The notes under the pieces are model-generated. The model searched no databases. It was not told the origin of the DNA and saw nothing but the letters and a program-made list of their open reading frames with translations. Made by a program: the position numbers and the translations under genes. This document shows, piece by piece, positions 1 through 11,807 of a DNA stretch of 64,000 nucleotides. Source of the stretch: Puccinia triticina (taxonomy: Eukaryota; Basidiomycota; Pucciniomycetes; Pucciniales; Pucciniaceae); contig NC_070574.1 in the NCBI RefSeq assembly GCF_026914185.1, positions 620,001 to 684,000 of the forward strand. The letters run 5' to 3'. Positions within the stretch are counted from its first letter, which is position 1. Every line of letters starts with the position of its first letter.

Positions 1-1
1 G

Positions 2-2310
2 GTTATTGAATGGGTTCTTAATTTCCGGAAACACACAGGCCACGAACTTCTGTGCATCCGCTCCAATAACGGCGGCGAGTTCGTCTCCAATAAATTCAAT
101 ACATTCCTCAAAGACAACCAGATTCGTCATGAGATGTCCATTCCCTACGAGCATCATCAGAATGGAAGTGTGGAGCGCACCAATCGAAGTCTTCTCGACA
201 TGGCTCGAACTCTCCTGGTCCATGCACGACTTCCGGAAAGTCTTTGGTTTCAGGCCCTCAAACACACCACATTTGTATTCAACCGAGTTGTACACGACGG
301 TTCCTCAAAGACCCCGTATGAGCTTTGTATCAAATCCAAACCATCTCTCGACATGATACGTGTGTTTGGTTGTAAAGCTTACCTACACAATCTCAATTAT
401 CCCAAACAGTTTGTTCCTAGGGCACGGGAACTGATTCACGTTGGCATATCGGAGGTTTCTCATGGCTGGGTCTTATGGGATCCAGTAAAGAACTGCTTGG
501 AGCGCGGGGCATCGGTGGCTTTTCATGAAGATGAATTGCCCTACACGGTTTCCAATCCTACGACAATCACTGCGGTTCTCAGTTCTATTCAAGTTCGTCG
601 TCTAGGTGATTTTTCGTTGATGCGGGAGTTTGACATCCAGGATGCATGCCTGGAATCCGCTGTCTCAGTGGCACCTTTCATTTCCGATGCGCCGGAGACA
701 TACAATCAGGCGGTTAAATCTGATTCCGGCGTCCAATGGTTGAAAGCTTGCGACGACGAGGTTGGAATGATGGTTTCTCTTCACGTTTGGGACAAGGTTC
801 CAATCTCATCTCGTCTGGAAATTCTGAATTGCCGGTGGGTTTTTGCTGTTAAGCGTAATCAAGAGGGCGTTGTTATTCGTTTCAAGGCACGCATCGTCGC
901 TCAGGGGTTCCGTCAAATTCACGGGGTCAATGTAGGGGAGACTTTTGCCCCGACTCCTACTTTTACCTCCTTGCAATCGCGTCGCGTTTCTCCTGGCCAG
1001 TGGCGTCTTTTGACGTCAAGTCCGCTTTTCTCCACAGCGACATCGACTACGACGTTTATATTCGTCCTCCTCCTGGCGTCAAAGTATCACCTAATTGTTT
1101 TTTGAAACTCCGCAAGGCGTTGTACGGCACGCGTCAGGCTAGCCGTTGTTGGTGGATGCATCTAAAAAACCGGCTTGCGACGATTGGTTTCCTTTCCAAT
1201 CTAGAAGACCAGTCTACCTATGTATATCGCGACGGTGTCGACATGGCTTTCTTGTGGGTCCACGTCGACGACGGTATTTTCACTGCAAGTTCAAAACCAT
1301 TGTTGGATCGGCTCAAGGCAAGACTGGACGCTGTTCTGGATCTCAAATGGGATCAGCAACTCTCCAGCATTGTTGGGTTGCGAGTACGTGAGGTCCCTGG
1401 TGGTTTTCGCCTCGATCAGCCTCTGCTTGTTGAGAAAATCACTTCTCTCATGCCTTCAAACATCAAGACCAGGACTCCCATTGCTTCTTCTGATTTGCAG
1501 TCTAACCCGTCTACTGAGATGAGAAAACCATATCTTTCTGTCATCGGTTGCTTGCTCTATTTGTCTCAAGGCTCTCGACCCGACATCACCTTTGCGGTAA
1601 ACTTTCTTGCACGATTTTCAATGGCTCCGGATGACTCTCATTGGACGGCGCTTGATCATCTAGTCTGCTACGTCAGGTTTACGGCTGCTTCTTCCCTTCC
1701 AATCATCGCGACTGGCGCGGTCTCCGAATGTGTCACCACCTTCGTCGATGCCAACTGGGGCGGGGAGAGTTCTAGATCTGTTCATGGCTTCATTTTGACG
1801 GCGTGGGGAGCGCCTGTTTCCTGGGCGTCCAAACGGCAAACATGCTGCGCGCGGTCGACATGCCAGGCTGAGTACATGGCACTGTCTTTCGCGTCTAAGG
1901 ATGCTTGCTATGTGTCTTCTCTCCTCTCAAAATTCTTCCCGGTCGCGTCACCTCTTCTTCTTTCCGACAACAAGGCGGCGGTGTACATCAGCAAAGATTG
2001 CGGGACTCGGAAGGAACATCGTCACATCGATCGTGAATTTCACACTATCAATGAACTTCTGTACCGCGAGAAAGTCCGTCTGGATTGGGTTTCGACCGAC
2101 CTTCAGCTTGCCAACATTTTCACCAAGGCCCTTGGATGGAGGAAGGTCGTTGAGTTTGCCACTCAGATGGGTTTGAGAAACCCATCACAAGCTATGGCAA
2201 GTACAGGGGGGTCAGTATGCGCTAGCGGCGACGAACATGCGCCCCCCGCATCTGTCCATCTCCTTCCAGGCCCTCAACATCAGTCCGTTGATGATTTTGC
2301 AGGAAGTTAA
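2..2310 (+). pseudogene. copia pol fragment (integrase, RT, RNase H), frameshifted
   Basis: Frame 2 from the window start encodes the integrase core. The usual Ser-Asp-Asn-Gly site reads SNNGGEF, and the downstream glutamate stretch (NGSVERTNRS) is present. It leads into the copia RT domain (RWVFAVKRN, FKARIVAQGF). Near 960-1000 the coding frame moves to frame 1, which continues with FDVKSAFLHS, the RT active-site block WVHVDDG and RNase H (WASKRQTCCARSTCQAEYMA, DNKAAVYISKD, HIDREFH), ending at 2310. The frameshift and the Asp-to-Asn change at an integrase catalytic position make this a dead copy. The domain order (integrase before RT) is diagnostic for Ty1/copia. Confidence 0.9.
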
Positions 2311-2541
2311 CCATTTCTGCTTTGTATTTTTTGGCCGTTCGATGACTCAGGTTCTCTCGGCTCGACTCGTTTCTCTGGATCCCTCTTTCATTTTTTCTTC
2401 TTTCTTCTTTGTATTTTTCTATCTCATTCACATTCTTATCCTTGGTTATTCTTCACTTTGCTCATTCTTCCTTTTTTCTGTTTCACTTTTTTCTTTGTTG
2501 TTTCATTTTGTTTTTCTCTCTGGTGTTGTCGAGGGGGGGAG

Positions 2542-2793
2542 TGTTATGGCAGGTCTCTTTACATATTACATAACTGCCATAGTTTTATATAGTTTTAGCT
2601 CGTCAACACAATTACATAATCATCTTTGTATATATATTCTACATTCTCAGCAATCTTATTTTTCCCTTGGGGGAGTTCTTCATCTCATTCTTGCATTATC
2701 CTGATATCCTAGCTCTTCAGACAGGACGCGCTCTGGTGTTTTGAATGTCAAACTGAGTATGTAGACTCTGGACCAGATACCTTGTCTGTTACA
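2542..2793 (+). repeat. 3' LTR of the copia element
   Basis: It begins TGTTATGGCAGG directly after the polypurine tract (GAGGGGGGAG at 2531-2541). It ends ...CTGTTACA, giving TG...CA termini and about 252 bp. The start is well placed. The end is the best TG...CA match and is less certain because the partner LTR is outside the window. Confidence 0.7.
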
Positions 2794-3008
2794 CTACTCT
2801 TGAGACCAAAGTGAAATGCTTTGGGTGAAGGGGAAATGTTTCCAGCCATTGTGGTGCAGCAAAACACTTATGTACAGTTTAGGAATGATGGAAAAGAATG
2901 TTTCCACTCATGAAACGGTTTTTGAAAGATGTTTCACTGTTATGAACCGGGTTTCCAGATCACTTGGATTTGAGAACTTGGGAATGTTGCAAGAGGTTGC
3001 AAGCTGGG
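2794..3008. other. unique spacer without recognisable genes
   Basis: AT-rich sequence between the copia LTR and the next solo LTR. The only ORF of any length (2816-3013) has no recognisable features. Nothing is supported here. Confidence 0.5.
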
Positions 3009-3363
3009 CATAGTGTAACGAATGGCTTTGATAATCATAGGTCTTGCGCCGTCTTGCGCTAATGAATGTAAGCTGTGATCGGTCGATCATGATCGAATCT
3101 CTTCAGCAAGATTGCCTTACTAATTCGATAGCATGATCAATGACGCATTTGATTGTCATGATGACATCGGTTCGAATGAGATTTTGTTTACCTACTCTTT
3201 TTCTTTGCGATTTGTCTTTCCTTTCCTTCCTTCCTCTCTTCTCTATTGTGATATTCTTTGTCATAGTTTTCCTCACATATAAAGTTACCAATTATCCGAA
3301 GAAATTCAATTCTTAAAGTTATAACTTAAAATCGATAAACCCTTATACATATAAACTTCATTA

Positions 3364-3562
3364 GGGGGGTTCACGATTGAAATTTACAAAACTTTAGGAC
3401 ACATTTTAAGGTGGTTATGAACATTTTTTTGAAGAATTGATAAATTGCACTGATTCATCAGTTGCACCTGCTGCTGTGCATTTTCCCAAAAGTTTAAAAT
3501 TTTGTTCATAAAGGCCTTAAATTTGGCTCCAAAGTTTAGTAAAATTCAATTGTGAACCCCCC
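3364..3562. mobile_element. MITE, GGGGGKTTCA-type termini, inside solo LTR
   Basis: Terminal inverted repeats GGGGGGTTCACGATTGAA and its near-complement at 3543-3562 are flanked by TA on both sides. At 199 bp with no coding capacity it is non-autonomous. The termini resemble the MITEs at 4530 and 42392 and the Harbinger element at 7691. Confidence 0.8.
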
Positions 3563-3675
3563 TATTAACGTGACTCGGGAAAACTTCACAATCTTATATA
3601 TCCTAAGTTTACTAAGCAAGAATTTGGCAAACTATCCTCTCGGATAGTTTCATAGCTATTATAGCAAACTGTTTA

Positions 3676-4444
3676 GGCCCCGTTTGGGAGCAATCATGTT
3701 ATGTGATGTTGTGCACTTACCTAATGTGATGCACATCACTCTTGAATTTCATATCTTTCAACATAACACAAGTGTTTGGCTGCCACTTGTGTCATACAGC
3801 TTGCCTACATAACAAGCTCCATGGCCGGTAAATACCGGCCATCAAGCGTACATACCGGCAAGGCCAATCAAGTGTTTAACTCCTCTCGACGATGGCCGGT
3901 ACACGGTCATCAAAGGGAATACAGAGTCCCTTTTGGGGAACACATAGTCCCATCAATGACCATTGGTCATTGATGGGAATACATGGTCCCTTGGATGACC
4001 AATAATGGTCATTGAGGAGAATATGTACACAGTCCCTTTGATGACCAATGGTCATCAAGGAGAATACATAGTCCCTTCGATGACCAATGGTCATTGATGG
4101 CCAATTGTGTTGGATCTGTCATCAATCTCAATGACCGTTTCTATCAATTGGAGTGTGTACTCCGCTTGGTGACCGGTACAAAGTCTGTACCGGCCATAGA
4201 GGTGAGTAACAGAGGTGGAGTTGGGGGTGTGTTGTGTAAGGGTGCCGATATCACCCCAAATACACCCCCAGGGGTACTATATCGGAAATGGCGGGGATGA
4301 TGAGGAGTGATGAGGAAACTCGTGATGACCCTCATAACTCCTCAAATCTGCCGTACATGCGAGTGATACGATATTGGTCTCGGTGAGGCCTGGTTATAGA
4401 AAAGCAGTGGTTATTACATAACATCACTGCTGCCAAACGGGGCC
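3676..4444. mobile_element. PIF/Harbinger-type non-autonomous element with ATGACC-repeat interior
   Basis: The termini are GGCCCCGTTTGGGAGCAATC and, at the right end, the complement of GGCCCCGTTTGGCAGCAGTG. A TTA repeat flanks both sides (3673-3675 and 4445-4447). A 3-bp TWA duplication is the hallmark of PIF/Harbinger. The interior has no transposase but is built of direct and inverted copies of a unit containing ATGACCAATGGTCAT with gtccc spacers. Confidence 0.85.
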
Positions 4445-4529
4445 TTAGTAGGCCAGGCCTCACACATAGCATGTGCAGAAATTGCGGCTGCACCGCAGGG
4501 AAGGAACTGGAAATTTTGACATGGCAATA

Positions 4530-4700
4530 GGGGGTTTCACAATGAAGATTTTTGCTTCCCATGGCACTAAATTTCTTTACTCAGGCGTGACATACTCGCT
4601 TAAATATTTGGTGTGAAGTCCCGCAAGAAATTGCCCCAAGCAATAACAATACTTGCAAGCGCTCAAACACCTTCCCGGGTTTCCTTATTGTGAAACCCCC
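4530..4700. mobile_element. MITE, GGGGGTTTCACAAT termini
   Basis: Terminal inverted repeats GGGGGTTTCACAAT at 4530 and ATTGTGAAACCCCC at 4687-4700 are flanked by TA. At 171 bp it has no coding capacity. It is the same terminal type as the 3364 element. Confidence 0.8.
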
Positions 4701-5578
4701 TAATATGGCCACTACAACAAAATTGAGTTCATCAGCTATGCCATTGCCCTGGGACACTTTCAAAGTTCTCAGATATCTACTCTAAATAAATTATTCATCA
4801 AGAAATTGCTCTGGTCACTTCTGCAACCATACAACACAATTCAATGATTGTGTTTTCCAAGAAGCTTGGACCAGTTCTTTTCTTTTCTGTTTTGTTGCAA
4901 TGTATGAAATTATTGATTACCGGCCATACTGGTCTTAGGGATCTTTGCAAGCTATCAACAATTGATGACTGGCTGTAATGGTCATTAGGTGTGTTGTAAC
5001 TACATATATTTGAGGACTTGGTCATTGGGGAGTTCTTCTGGGTGTGTATTTATTAGCAACCACGGGTGTGTGCCAGCTAACTTAACACAAGTCCCTTCCT
5101 TCCAAGGAGGCGCGAAGCGCCTCTAAAGGAGGGACTTGAATATAATGTCCCAAATATTGCGTGAGCGCAACCAGCCATTTGGCTGGGGAGGGCATTACAG
5201 CCCCCAAATCACCCACAAGCGCTCTGATTCTGGTCACGCCTCCCAGACCATTGAAAAGCTTGTGATTTTCTGGTATATGTACGGCCCTCAAAGCTCCACA
5301 TTTCCATAGCATTAGGAAACTGTGGGGATGGATAAGTATTGGGCATTGGAGTGATCCACCCAATGCAGGCCCAGATAAACTCTCAGATCAATCCGCTACT
5401 TATGGCATAATTAGCAAAATGCATACATCATAAGCCACAAGCGCCACCAATTGCAAATATGTACATATTTCATTAAAAATACAATTTAATACTTCAAGAG
5501 CTGTGGGACTCTCCCTGATCCAATAAGAGTAGAATCTGGCGGGTCATCAAAATCTAATTTCCCAAATGTGTAAGTGCC
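4701..5578. other. non-coding repeat-derived spacer
   Basis: No gene is recognised. The stretch 5140-5290 has a diverged copy in the same orientation at about 44836-44980; both share caaccagccatttggctggg and the following blocks. That makes it part of a dispersed repeat whose ends I could not define. A short hairpin element lies at 5079-5137. Confidence 0.5.
5079..5137. repeat. short hairpin element, copy 1
   Basis: The outer stem is AAGTCCCTTCC with GGAGGGACTT, and the inner palindrome is GGAGGCGCGAAGCGCCTC. An acttaacac flank recurs in other copies (6761, 7613, 18792, 42608, 53996, 63580). Confidence 0.65.
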
Positions 5579-6549
5579 TGTCAGCCTTAGAGTCATCACA
5601 GCTGACCTAAAAAGCTGCCTGTTCTACCTTTGTTACATATAAATTACTTTATATCTTTTTCATCTTAAGAGATATCCCTGTTTTGACTTCATATTCTGTT
5701 TCCTCATGCAATTTTAACCCTAGTTACAACTTACCAATTCATTGTAACTATACTCCTTCCCTGAGTTACTGAGTTGTAGCGCCCTTGCGCAGTTGTGACG
5801 TGTCAGCGCTACTAGGCGCGCCAAACCACATGTACATATGTAAATTACATAAGCAAACTGTGAAAATTTTCGTAGTCAGGATCCCCCTTGCCTGAGGCGG
5901 ATCCACAGACTTCAGCACACCAGAACCACCACCCAGATAACTCTAGGATCACCACCAAAGAGCCTACTATACTCCCAGTATACCTACCGTCACAGGCGCC
6001 TAGGATATTGACAGTAAGTAACCTCTTTCACTGAACCTTGTTTATCTCAGAGGTACAACTCTGTGTCTTGCTGGATCTGCCTTTTCTTCTTGCTTTGCTT
6101 CCTCCTTGATCACAGGGCTGTCCCTCCAAATCTATAGGTCTTTGCCTCCATCTTGATCACAGGGCTGTCCCTTCTTATCATCAGGCCTTTGCCTCAAAAT
6201 CTAGGTTCAGGGCTGTCCCTCAGGTTTCCCTTTAAGAACCTTGACTGTCCAGAGAGAAGTCTAAAAAACTGTGGCTGGATTAAGACTTATCTAATCCAGA
6301 TACCCTCCTGAGAGGAAGCTGTAGCACTTCTTGCACAGATTAGCAGCACTCTTCTGAAGAGTAGCATTGCCAGTGGACGTGCATTCCCACTAGAATAACC
6401 TAGTACTTCTCTTCCTTCTTATCCTGCTTGGTTTCTCTCTCTCTTTCTCTTTTTTTCTTTTATAGTTGTAATTTCTTTATCCCAAGAAATCCAACTATTG
6501 CCCCCCCATTTCTTGTGTCCTGCTGTCACTATAGAGACTCAGGCTCACA
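5579..6549 (+). mobile_element. Solo LTR, 971 bp (TGTCAGCC family), copy 1
   Basis: It begins TGTCAGCCTTAGAG and ends GGCTCACA. The 5-bp target duplication GTGCC is at 5574-5578 and 6550-6554. The sequence around 49150 is a paralogous unoccupied site that reads straight through (gtaagtgcccttgc), which confirms the insertion. A second copy in opposite orientation, with its own GTGGA/TCCAC duplication, is at 46656-48505. There is no coding region. LTR superfamily is not assigned; orientation is given as TG first. Confidence 0.88.
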
Positions 6550-6908
6550 GTGCCCTTGCAAAAATAGCTGTTGAGCAGGCCATTTATGGCCGAATTTCCA
6601 CCAAAAAAATCCAGCAGATGCCCAAGATGGGCAGCTACAACTGTGCCAAAAGGCATTGAAGAGAGTTCATTTATTTATTTTTAACTTTGTGCTGAGTTTA
6701 TTTTTTATCATTTCCCTGCCAAAATTTGACTGTCCTCAGGCCGTGGGTCCGACTTTACAAGTAAGCCTCTCCTTCAGAGAGCATCCCTTCGGGACGCGGG
6801 ATCGGCCCCCCCTGACCCTCCAATTAAGAGGCTTAGTTAAGCTTGGTGTGCCAGGGCCTTGCGGGTTGCTATGTATGTGCAAAAATTGAGTTGCCATCCC
6901 GGGGTTTA
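6550..6908. other. non-coding, flanking repeat of the solo LTR
   Basis: No gene is recognised. It aligns with 49155-49410, including tttatcatttccctgcc, so the solo LTR inserted into an older dispersed repeat. A hairpin element covers 6761-6842. Confidence 0.6.
6761..6842. repeat. short hairpin element, copy 2
   Basis: Outer stem GTAAGCCTCTCC with AAGAGGCTTAGTTAA; inner palindrome CATCCCTTCGGGACG. It belongs to the family described at 5079. Confidence 0.55.
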
Positions 6909-7492
6909 AAGCATCTCCACCGCAGGTGCTAAACCGGGTTTCTAAACCAGATATAGCACGCCAAACCCGCTTGAGCAATGCCACCGCGGATGCCAAACAC
7001 ATATTGTGTTTTGTAGAATTCTTGGACGGATGGTCCTGTTGCTGTGCACAAATCATGGCATTCCGTAATTCTGTTTTTTTGTTTTTGCCTTGCATTGTAA
7101 AACAAAGATCATCATGATCATTTTCACAAAGGTACAGGTGGGCTCTGTATGGCAGAATGGTGGAGATTAAACTGGGGCTGTGCCAGACAACCCCAAAACT
7201 ATAGCACTCAACTTTGCTCTTGAAGTCCAACCAAGCAAAACACAATATGTATCAAATCTGCCAACTTGCCTCTTGGGAGCTATCCTGTTTGCAAATTTCG
7301 AAACAGGATAGCAACCCAACCTCGCGAGTATCACACATCTCACATGTGATACCTCACCTTCTCCCCCAACAGCAATACAAAACCACACATTTCACGTGCA
7401 AAGCTGCCTCGCTGCAGGTTGCTAAAACTGCGCCCCAGTCGCCAAACTCAAAAATTTGGCAAAGCAGTTTAGCACCTGCTGTAGAGATTCTC
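6909..7492. mobile_element. PIF/Harbinger-type MITE (GCATCTCC termini)
   Basis: Left terminus AAGCATCTCCACCGCAGGTG; right terminus is the complement of GAGAATCTCTACAGCAGGTG; TTA lies at both sides (6906-6908 and 7493-7495). It is 584 bp without a credible ORF. The terminal sequence matches the much larger nested element at 54688-63577. Confidence 0.75.
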
Positions 7493-7612
7493 TTAGCAAC
7501 CAGGTTTTACCTCACCGGGAGATGCTCCTTCATTTGGCTTCCTCCTTGGGTTCTCCAGAGCGCCTGATGATATTTTTGTGAAAGTCACACCACTCAATGA
7601 TGTGCAGCCTAG

Positions 7613-7682
7613 CTTAACTAAGCCTCTCGAACGGAGGGTCCGGGGGACCCCACCCGGAGGGCTCTCCGTAGGAGAGGCTTAT
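7613..7682. repeat. short hairpin element, copy 3
   Basis: Outer stem CTTAACTAAGCCTCTC with GAGAGGCTTA; inner palindrome GGGTCCGGGGGACCC. It abuts the left end of the Harbinger transposon at 7691. Confidence 0.6.
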
Positions 7683-8987
7683 GAATAATAGGGGGTTTCA
7701 AAGTTCAGTACAGGTCGCGCATGCAAGTTGACTTAGCAAGTTTAATTTTGCGGGGCAACTTGCTTGAATTCATGCAAGCGGCTCTGGCCAAAAATGGGTG
7801 CATGCCGGCTTGACTCAACAAGAAAAGTTGCCCCTCCTTGCCCCATCCGGCTTCCTCACTGTGCACAACTCCTCCGAGACAACATGGCAGAAGCACCAGC
7901 AACCCCCATCACCCCCGCCCCAAAAGCTAAGAAATCTACCAAGAAGAAGGCAGTTCCCTGGGACCGCGATGGTGACAATGGCGGAGACAGTAGCATGGAT
8001 ATTGTCCTTGACTGGCTCTCATCTGGTTCTAACTACCAACAATGGAGGGGTGATCTCGAGGAAGGAAAGACAAAGAAGTCTTTGTGCTCTGAGATACTCG
8101 AAATCATGGTTGCAAGTGGGATCACCCACCGAGATGTTAAGGGCAAATACCCCTCCCCCCAAAAAAATTGATGTGCTGTACTTTTTCTTACGTGTTCAGT
8201 CAGCTTAGGCATAACTCAAAAGATCAGTGATCTCCAGTCCTCATACAACACTGCTCACGACTGGAAGAGGAACACCGGGGCAGGAATTCTTGAAAGTGAT
8301 GCAGTAAATGGTGTCAAGAATGTTGATGGTATGTAAGTGTCAGCTCGGGTCTCTTGGGTGAAACAGAGTTGATAGGGTTTTAAGTTTGCGCTGTAGCGGC
8401 TAGGATAGCTGCCAGCGGAATCAGGGCCACACTATAACCTTTCAAGGTCAATGGGAATAAACCACACCTCGACGCTAAATAGCGGAGGGGCTAGCTCCCT
8501 TACAAAAGTAAGGGGACGCGGCGATGACTCAAGCCAGGTGCCGTAGCTTTGAACAAGAAAGGGTTATCTTCTAGGTTACAGGTGTGATAACAATCACCTG
8601 TACCTAGAAAATACACGAGTTGAGGTCAAAAAAAGCTGTAAGGGAAAGAGAAAGTTAGTTGATTATTGAAAACCCCACTCACTATTGATTTGTATTAAGG
8701 TGCACGGGTTTGTATGGTAATAATCTTGGAGGGAGAATCTCTACAGGTGAGAGACCTCCCCTTTTATATTACAGGGATCAGCTCCCTACTTTGAGTCAAG
8801 GACCTGAGGGATCCTTAACTCCAAGGAGAGGAGTGATCACGGAATTCAGAAGGGGGATTTACATAAATGAGTATGTAATCTCCCCATTTGTACATAAATA
8901 GTTCTTAATCATGATAAATACATAGAGAGATAATCTAATCTCCCTCTGTATGTACAATATGTAATAAGTGTGAAATAAAGTCAATTA

Positions 8988-10339
8988 CACCAGGGATGCT
9001 TGGGGGGCACTCCCCAGGGCGTGCCTTACCTTGAATTTTTTTCATAACTCAGCGCAATGTCTACTACATCATATGTGTAATCAAACATGAAATTATATAC
9101 AAGTATATATGATGTATTCATAACTCAGCTGGAACTCTTCTGTAAATCAGTAGTAACTAGACTGGACCACAGAACACAAAGTGTCTGTAACCAAAGTTTA
9201 ACTAAAGTGTAAGGCACCACTCACACATTGTTTGTACCCAAGGGTGAAGTCAATTTGAATAGTTTTTGAACCATTTCATCATCCTGTACCCATTGCTGTG
9301 GCTTCAACAGAATGTGATTGGTTTGTTATTTGTCACCCTATGGTGCACGCGTACAATAGGGTGACAAATCATATTCCATCAGGGCAGTTATACTAATTTT
9401 TCTTAAATTTTACACTTGGCAGAAGTCCCCCTCTGGTATGAAAAGTGCCTGATTTGTTACCCTATTGTACGCGCGTACAATAGGGTGACAAATCACACAC
9501 TTTTCAGACCAAAGGTGAATTTTTGCCAATTAGATGAGGGTGACACGGTTTGGAAAAAATTCAGCTGGAAATTTCCCTCTGGTCTGGAAAGTGTGTGATT
9601 GTGTGTTATTTGTCACTCTATTGTACTAGGGTGACAAATCACACACTTTTCAGACCAGAGGGACATGTCCAGCTGAATTGTTTCCAAACCATTTCACCCT
9701 GATTTATTGGGCAAAAATTCTCCTCTGGTCTGAAAAGTTTGTGATTTGTCACCCTATTGTACGCGCGTACAATAGGGTGACAAATCACAAACTTTTCATA
9801 CCAGAGGGGGACTTCTGCCGCGTAAATGAGACAATAGGGTGACAAATCACACACCAATCACACATTTTTTAGAACAGAGGGGCATTTGCAGCTGAGTGAT
9901 TTATGAACTGTGTCACCCTTGTGTACCCAGCCAAAATACAGTTCTACTGCTCTTGTGAAAATACTAAAATGTTCTGCACTTCTGATATTTTCTTTATCCA
10001 AATCTAGGCAGTTGTGTTTCAGGTGTGATATATATTTGATGAAGGCGGTTCACCCCAATGTAAAAAGAATTGGATAAGCAAGAGCTACCTGATTTTAAAA
10101 TTTAGAACTAAAGTTAGGATTGACATGAACTTGACTTCAAGATGAATTCAACAGAGTTGAATGATAGTTCATGGCCAACGGTTACATATCACTCCAAATT
10201 AGATTGGTCTATAGTTCTTGCCCAGTAATTGAACAATTCACCATCACATTGTAAGGACTTCTGCCCCAGTTCAGTCAAAAACTAACCCCAAATTCAGCTG
10301 TGGCACTCCCTGGGGAGTGCCCCCAAAGCTTTCCTGGTG
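8988..10339. mobile_element. PIF/Harbinger-type non-autonomous element with 44-bp palindromes
   Basis: Termini CACCAGGGATGCTTGGGGGG and, at the right, the complement of CACCAGGAAAGCTTTGGGGG. TTA occurs on both sides (8985-8987 and 10340-10342), and the inverted repeat runs about 36 bp. The interior repeats a unit around the palindrome ttgtaCGCGCGtacaa framed by GTGACAAATCAC, at about 9330, 9460, 9625 and 9750. No transposase is present. Confidence 0.85.
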
Positions 10340-10488
10340 TTACATACTCAAAAGAGTGTGAAGTATGTAGTTAAATACATAATAATAGTACATTGTAATA
10401 AAAGGTACAATATTAATGTTAAGACAGGGAATTGAACTCATGACTCTATGTACATGAGTCAATCACTAATGGAGTCTCTAACCATTGG

Positions 10489-11797
10489 CACCACCTGCAA
10501 ATGGGTGTGGTTTTCTCCGCAGCCACACCCAGTGGTTTTCCAACTGAACTCGCGCGGCCCCCGGGAACCATCATTCGGGGTAAACATAACTCGCCCGGGC
10601 CGGTCATCTGGCTGGTCACATGACGACCAGCCAAGTTGTACAGCTTGATGAACGGCGAGCCGCGGGTCATCAGGACGCACCGATGACCGGACAGCTGGGC
10701 GGTCATCAAGGTATACATGCCTCGATGACTGGTCAGACGGCTGGTCGTCAAGGCAGACAGCTCGATAACTGGAGCCGGCCGGTCATCAAGACGGTAGACA
10801 CTCGATGACCGGCCATCTAATCGGTCATTAAGGCACAGATACAACTCGATCACCGGCCAGCTGGCTGGTCATCGAGGTGTCCTTGATGTCAAGGTACATG
10901 TACCTTGATGACCAGCCATCTGAGCAGTCATCGAGGTATACACCTCAATGACCGGCCAACTGGCTGGCCATCAACATATGTACCTCGATGACCAGCCAGC
11001 CGGCTGGTCTTCGAGGTATGAATGTACCTTGATGAACCAACCCGAGCTGGCCGGTCATCAAGGTGTATGCCTTAATGGCCGGTTGGCTCCGGTCATCAAT
11101 GATCAAGGCCTTGATGACCGGCCGGCTCCGGTCATCAATGATCCAGCCTTGATGACAGGGATGATCAAGGTGTATGCCTTGACGACCGGCCTGCTCCGGT
11201 CATCAAGGTGCCTGTATACCTCGACGACCAGCCAGCTGACCGGTCATCAAGGTACAATTTTGATGGCCAGCCAGTTGGCCGGTCATTGAGGTGTATACCT
11301 TGATGACTGGTCAGACGGCTGGCCATCGAGGTATACATGTACCTCGATGACCGGAGCCAGCCGGTCATCAAGGACACTTCAATGACCAGCCAGCTGGCCA
11401 GTCTGAGGTGATCGAGGTGTATCCTTGATGACCGGTCATTGATCAGTGTCTGCCTTCTTGATGACCGGCCGGCTCCGGTCATCGAGCTGTCTGCCTTGAT
11501 GACCAGCCGTCTGACCAGTCATTGAGGCATGTATAGCTCGATGACCGGCCAGCTGTCCGGTCATCGGTGTGTCCTGATGACCCGCGGCTGTCCGGTCATC
11601 GGTGTGTCCTGATGACCCGCGGCTCGCCGGTCATCAAGCTGTATGTACAACTTGGCTGGTCGTCATGTGACCAGCCAGATGACCGGCCCGGGCGAGTTAT
11701 GTTTACCCCGAATGATGGTTCCCGGGGGCCGCGCGAGTTCCGAGGGAAAACCACTGGCTGTGGCTGCGGAGAAAACCACACCCATTTGCAGGTGGTG
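10489..11797. mobile_element. CACTA-like non-autonomous element, copy 1 (ATGACCGG subterminal arrays)
   Basis: Inverted termini of about 90 bp begin CACCACCTGCAAATGGGTGT. A 3-bp duplication TGG flanks it (10486-10488 and 11798-11800). A CAC start, a 3-bp duplication and dense subterminal repeats point to the CACTA/CMC superfamily; that assignment is inference. The interior is almost wholly direct and inverted copies of a 12-20 bp unit containing GATGACCGGCCAGCTGG. No transposase is present. A close relative sits at 16757-18009. Confidence 0.75.
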
Positions 11798-11807
11798 TGG
11801 GTTATAA

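Larger units (their letters stand above)
1..2793 (+). mobile_element. Ty1/copia LTR retrotransposon, 5' part outside window, decayed
   Basis: The window opens inside an integrase reading frame and runs through copia-type reverse transcriptase and RNase H. A short untranslated stretch follows, then a G-rich polypurine tract at about 2531-2541 and a TG...CA-bounded sequence taken as the 3' LTR. The 5' LTR and gag lie outside the window, so no target-site duplication can be checked. The reading frame is shifted once and one catalytic residue is lost, so it is not autonomous. Confidence 0.9.
3014..4464 (+). mobile_element. Solo Ty3-type LTR carrying two nested MITEs
   Basis: It starts TGTAACGAATGG and ends ...GGCCTCACA. 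A perfect 5-bp direct repeat CATAG flanks it (3009-3013 and 4465-4469). Internal blocks match the LTRs of the gypsy element at 19108-27954 (gatattctttgtca; aactatcctctcggatag; the final cctcaca). Without the two nested elements (3364-3562 and 3676-4444) about 480 bp remain, close to the 446 bp of the related intact LTRs. No internal region is present, so this is a solo LTR left by recombination. Confidence 0.85.
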
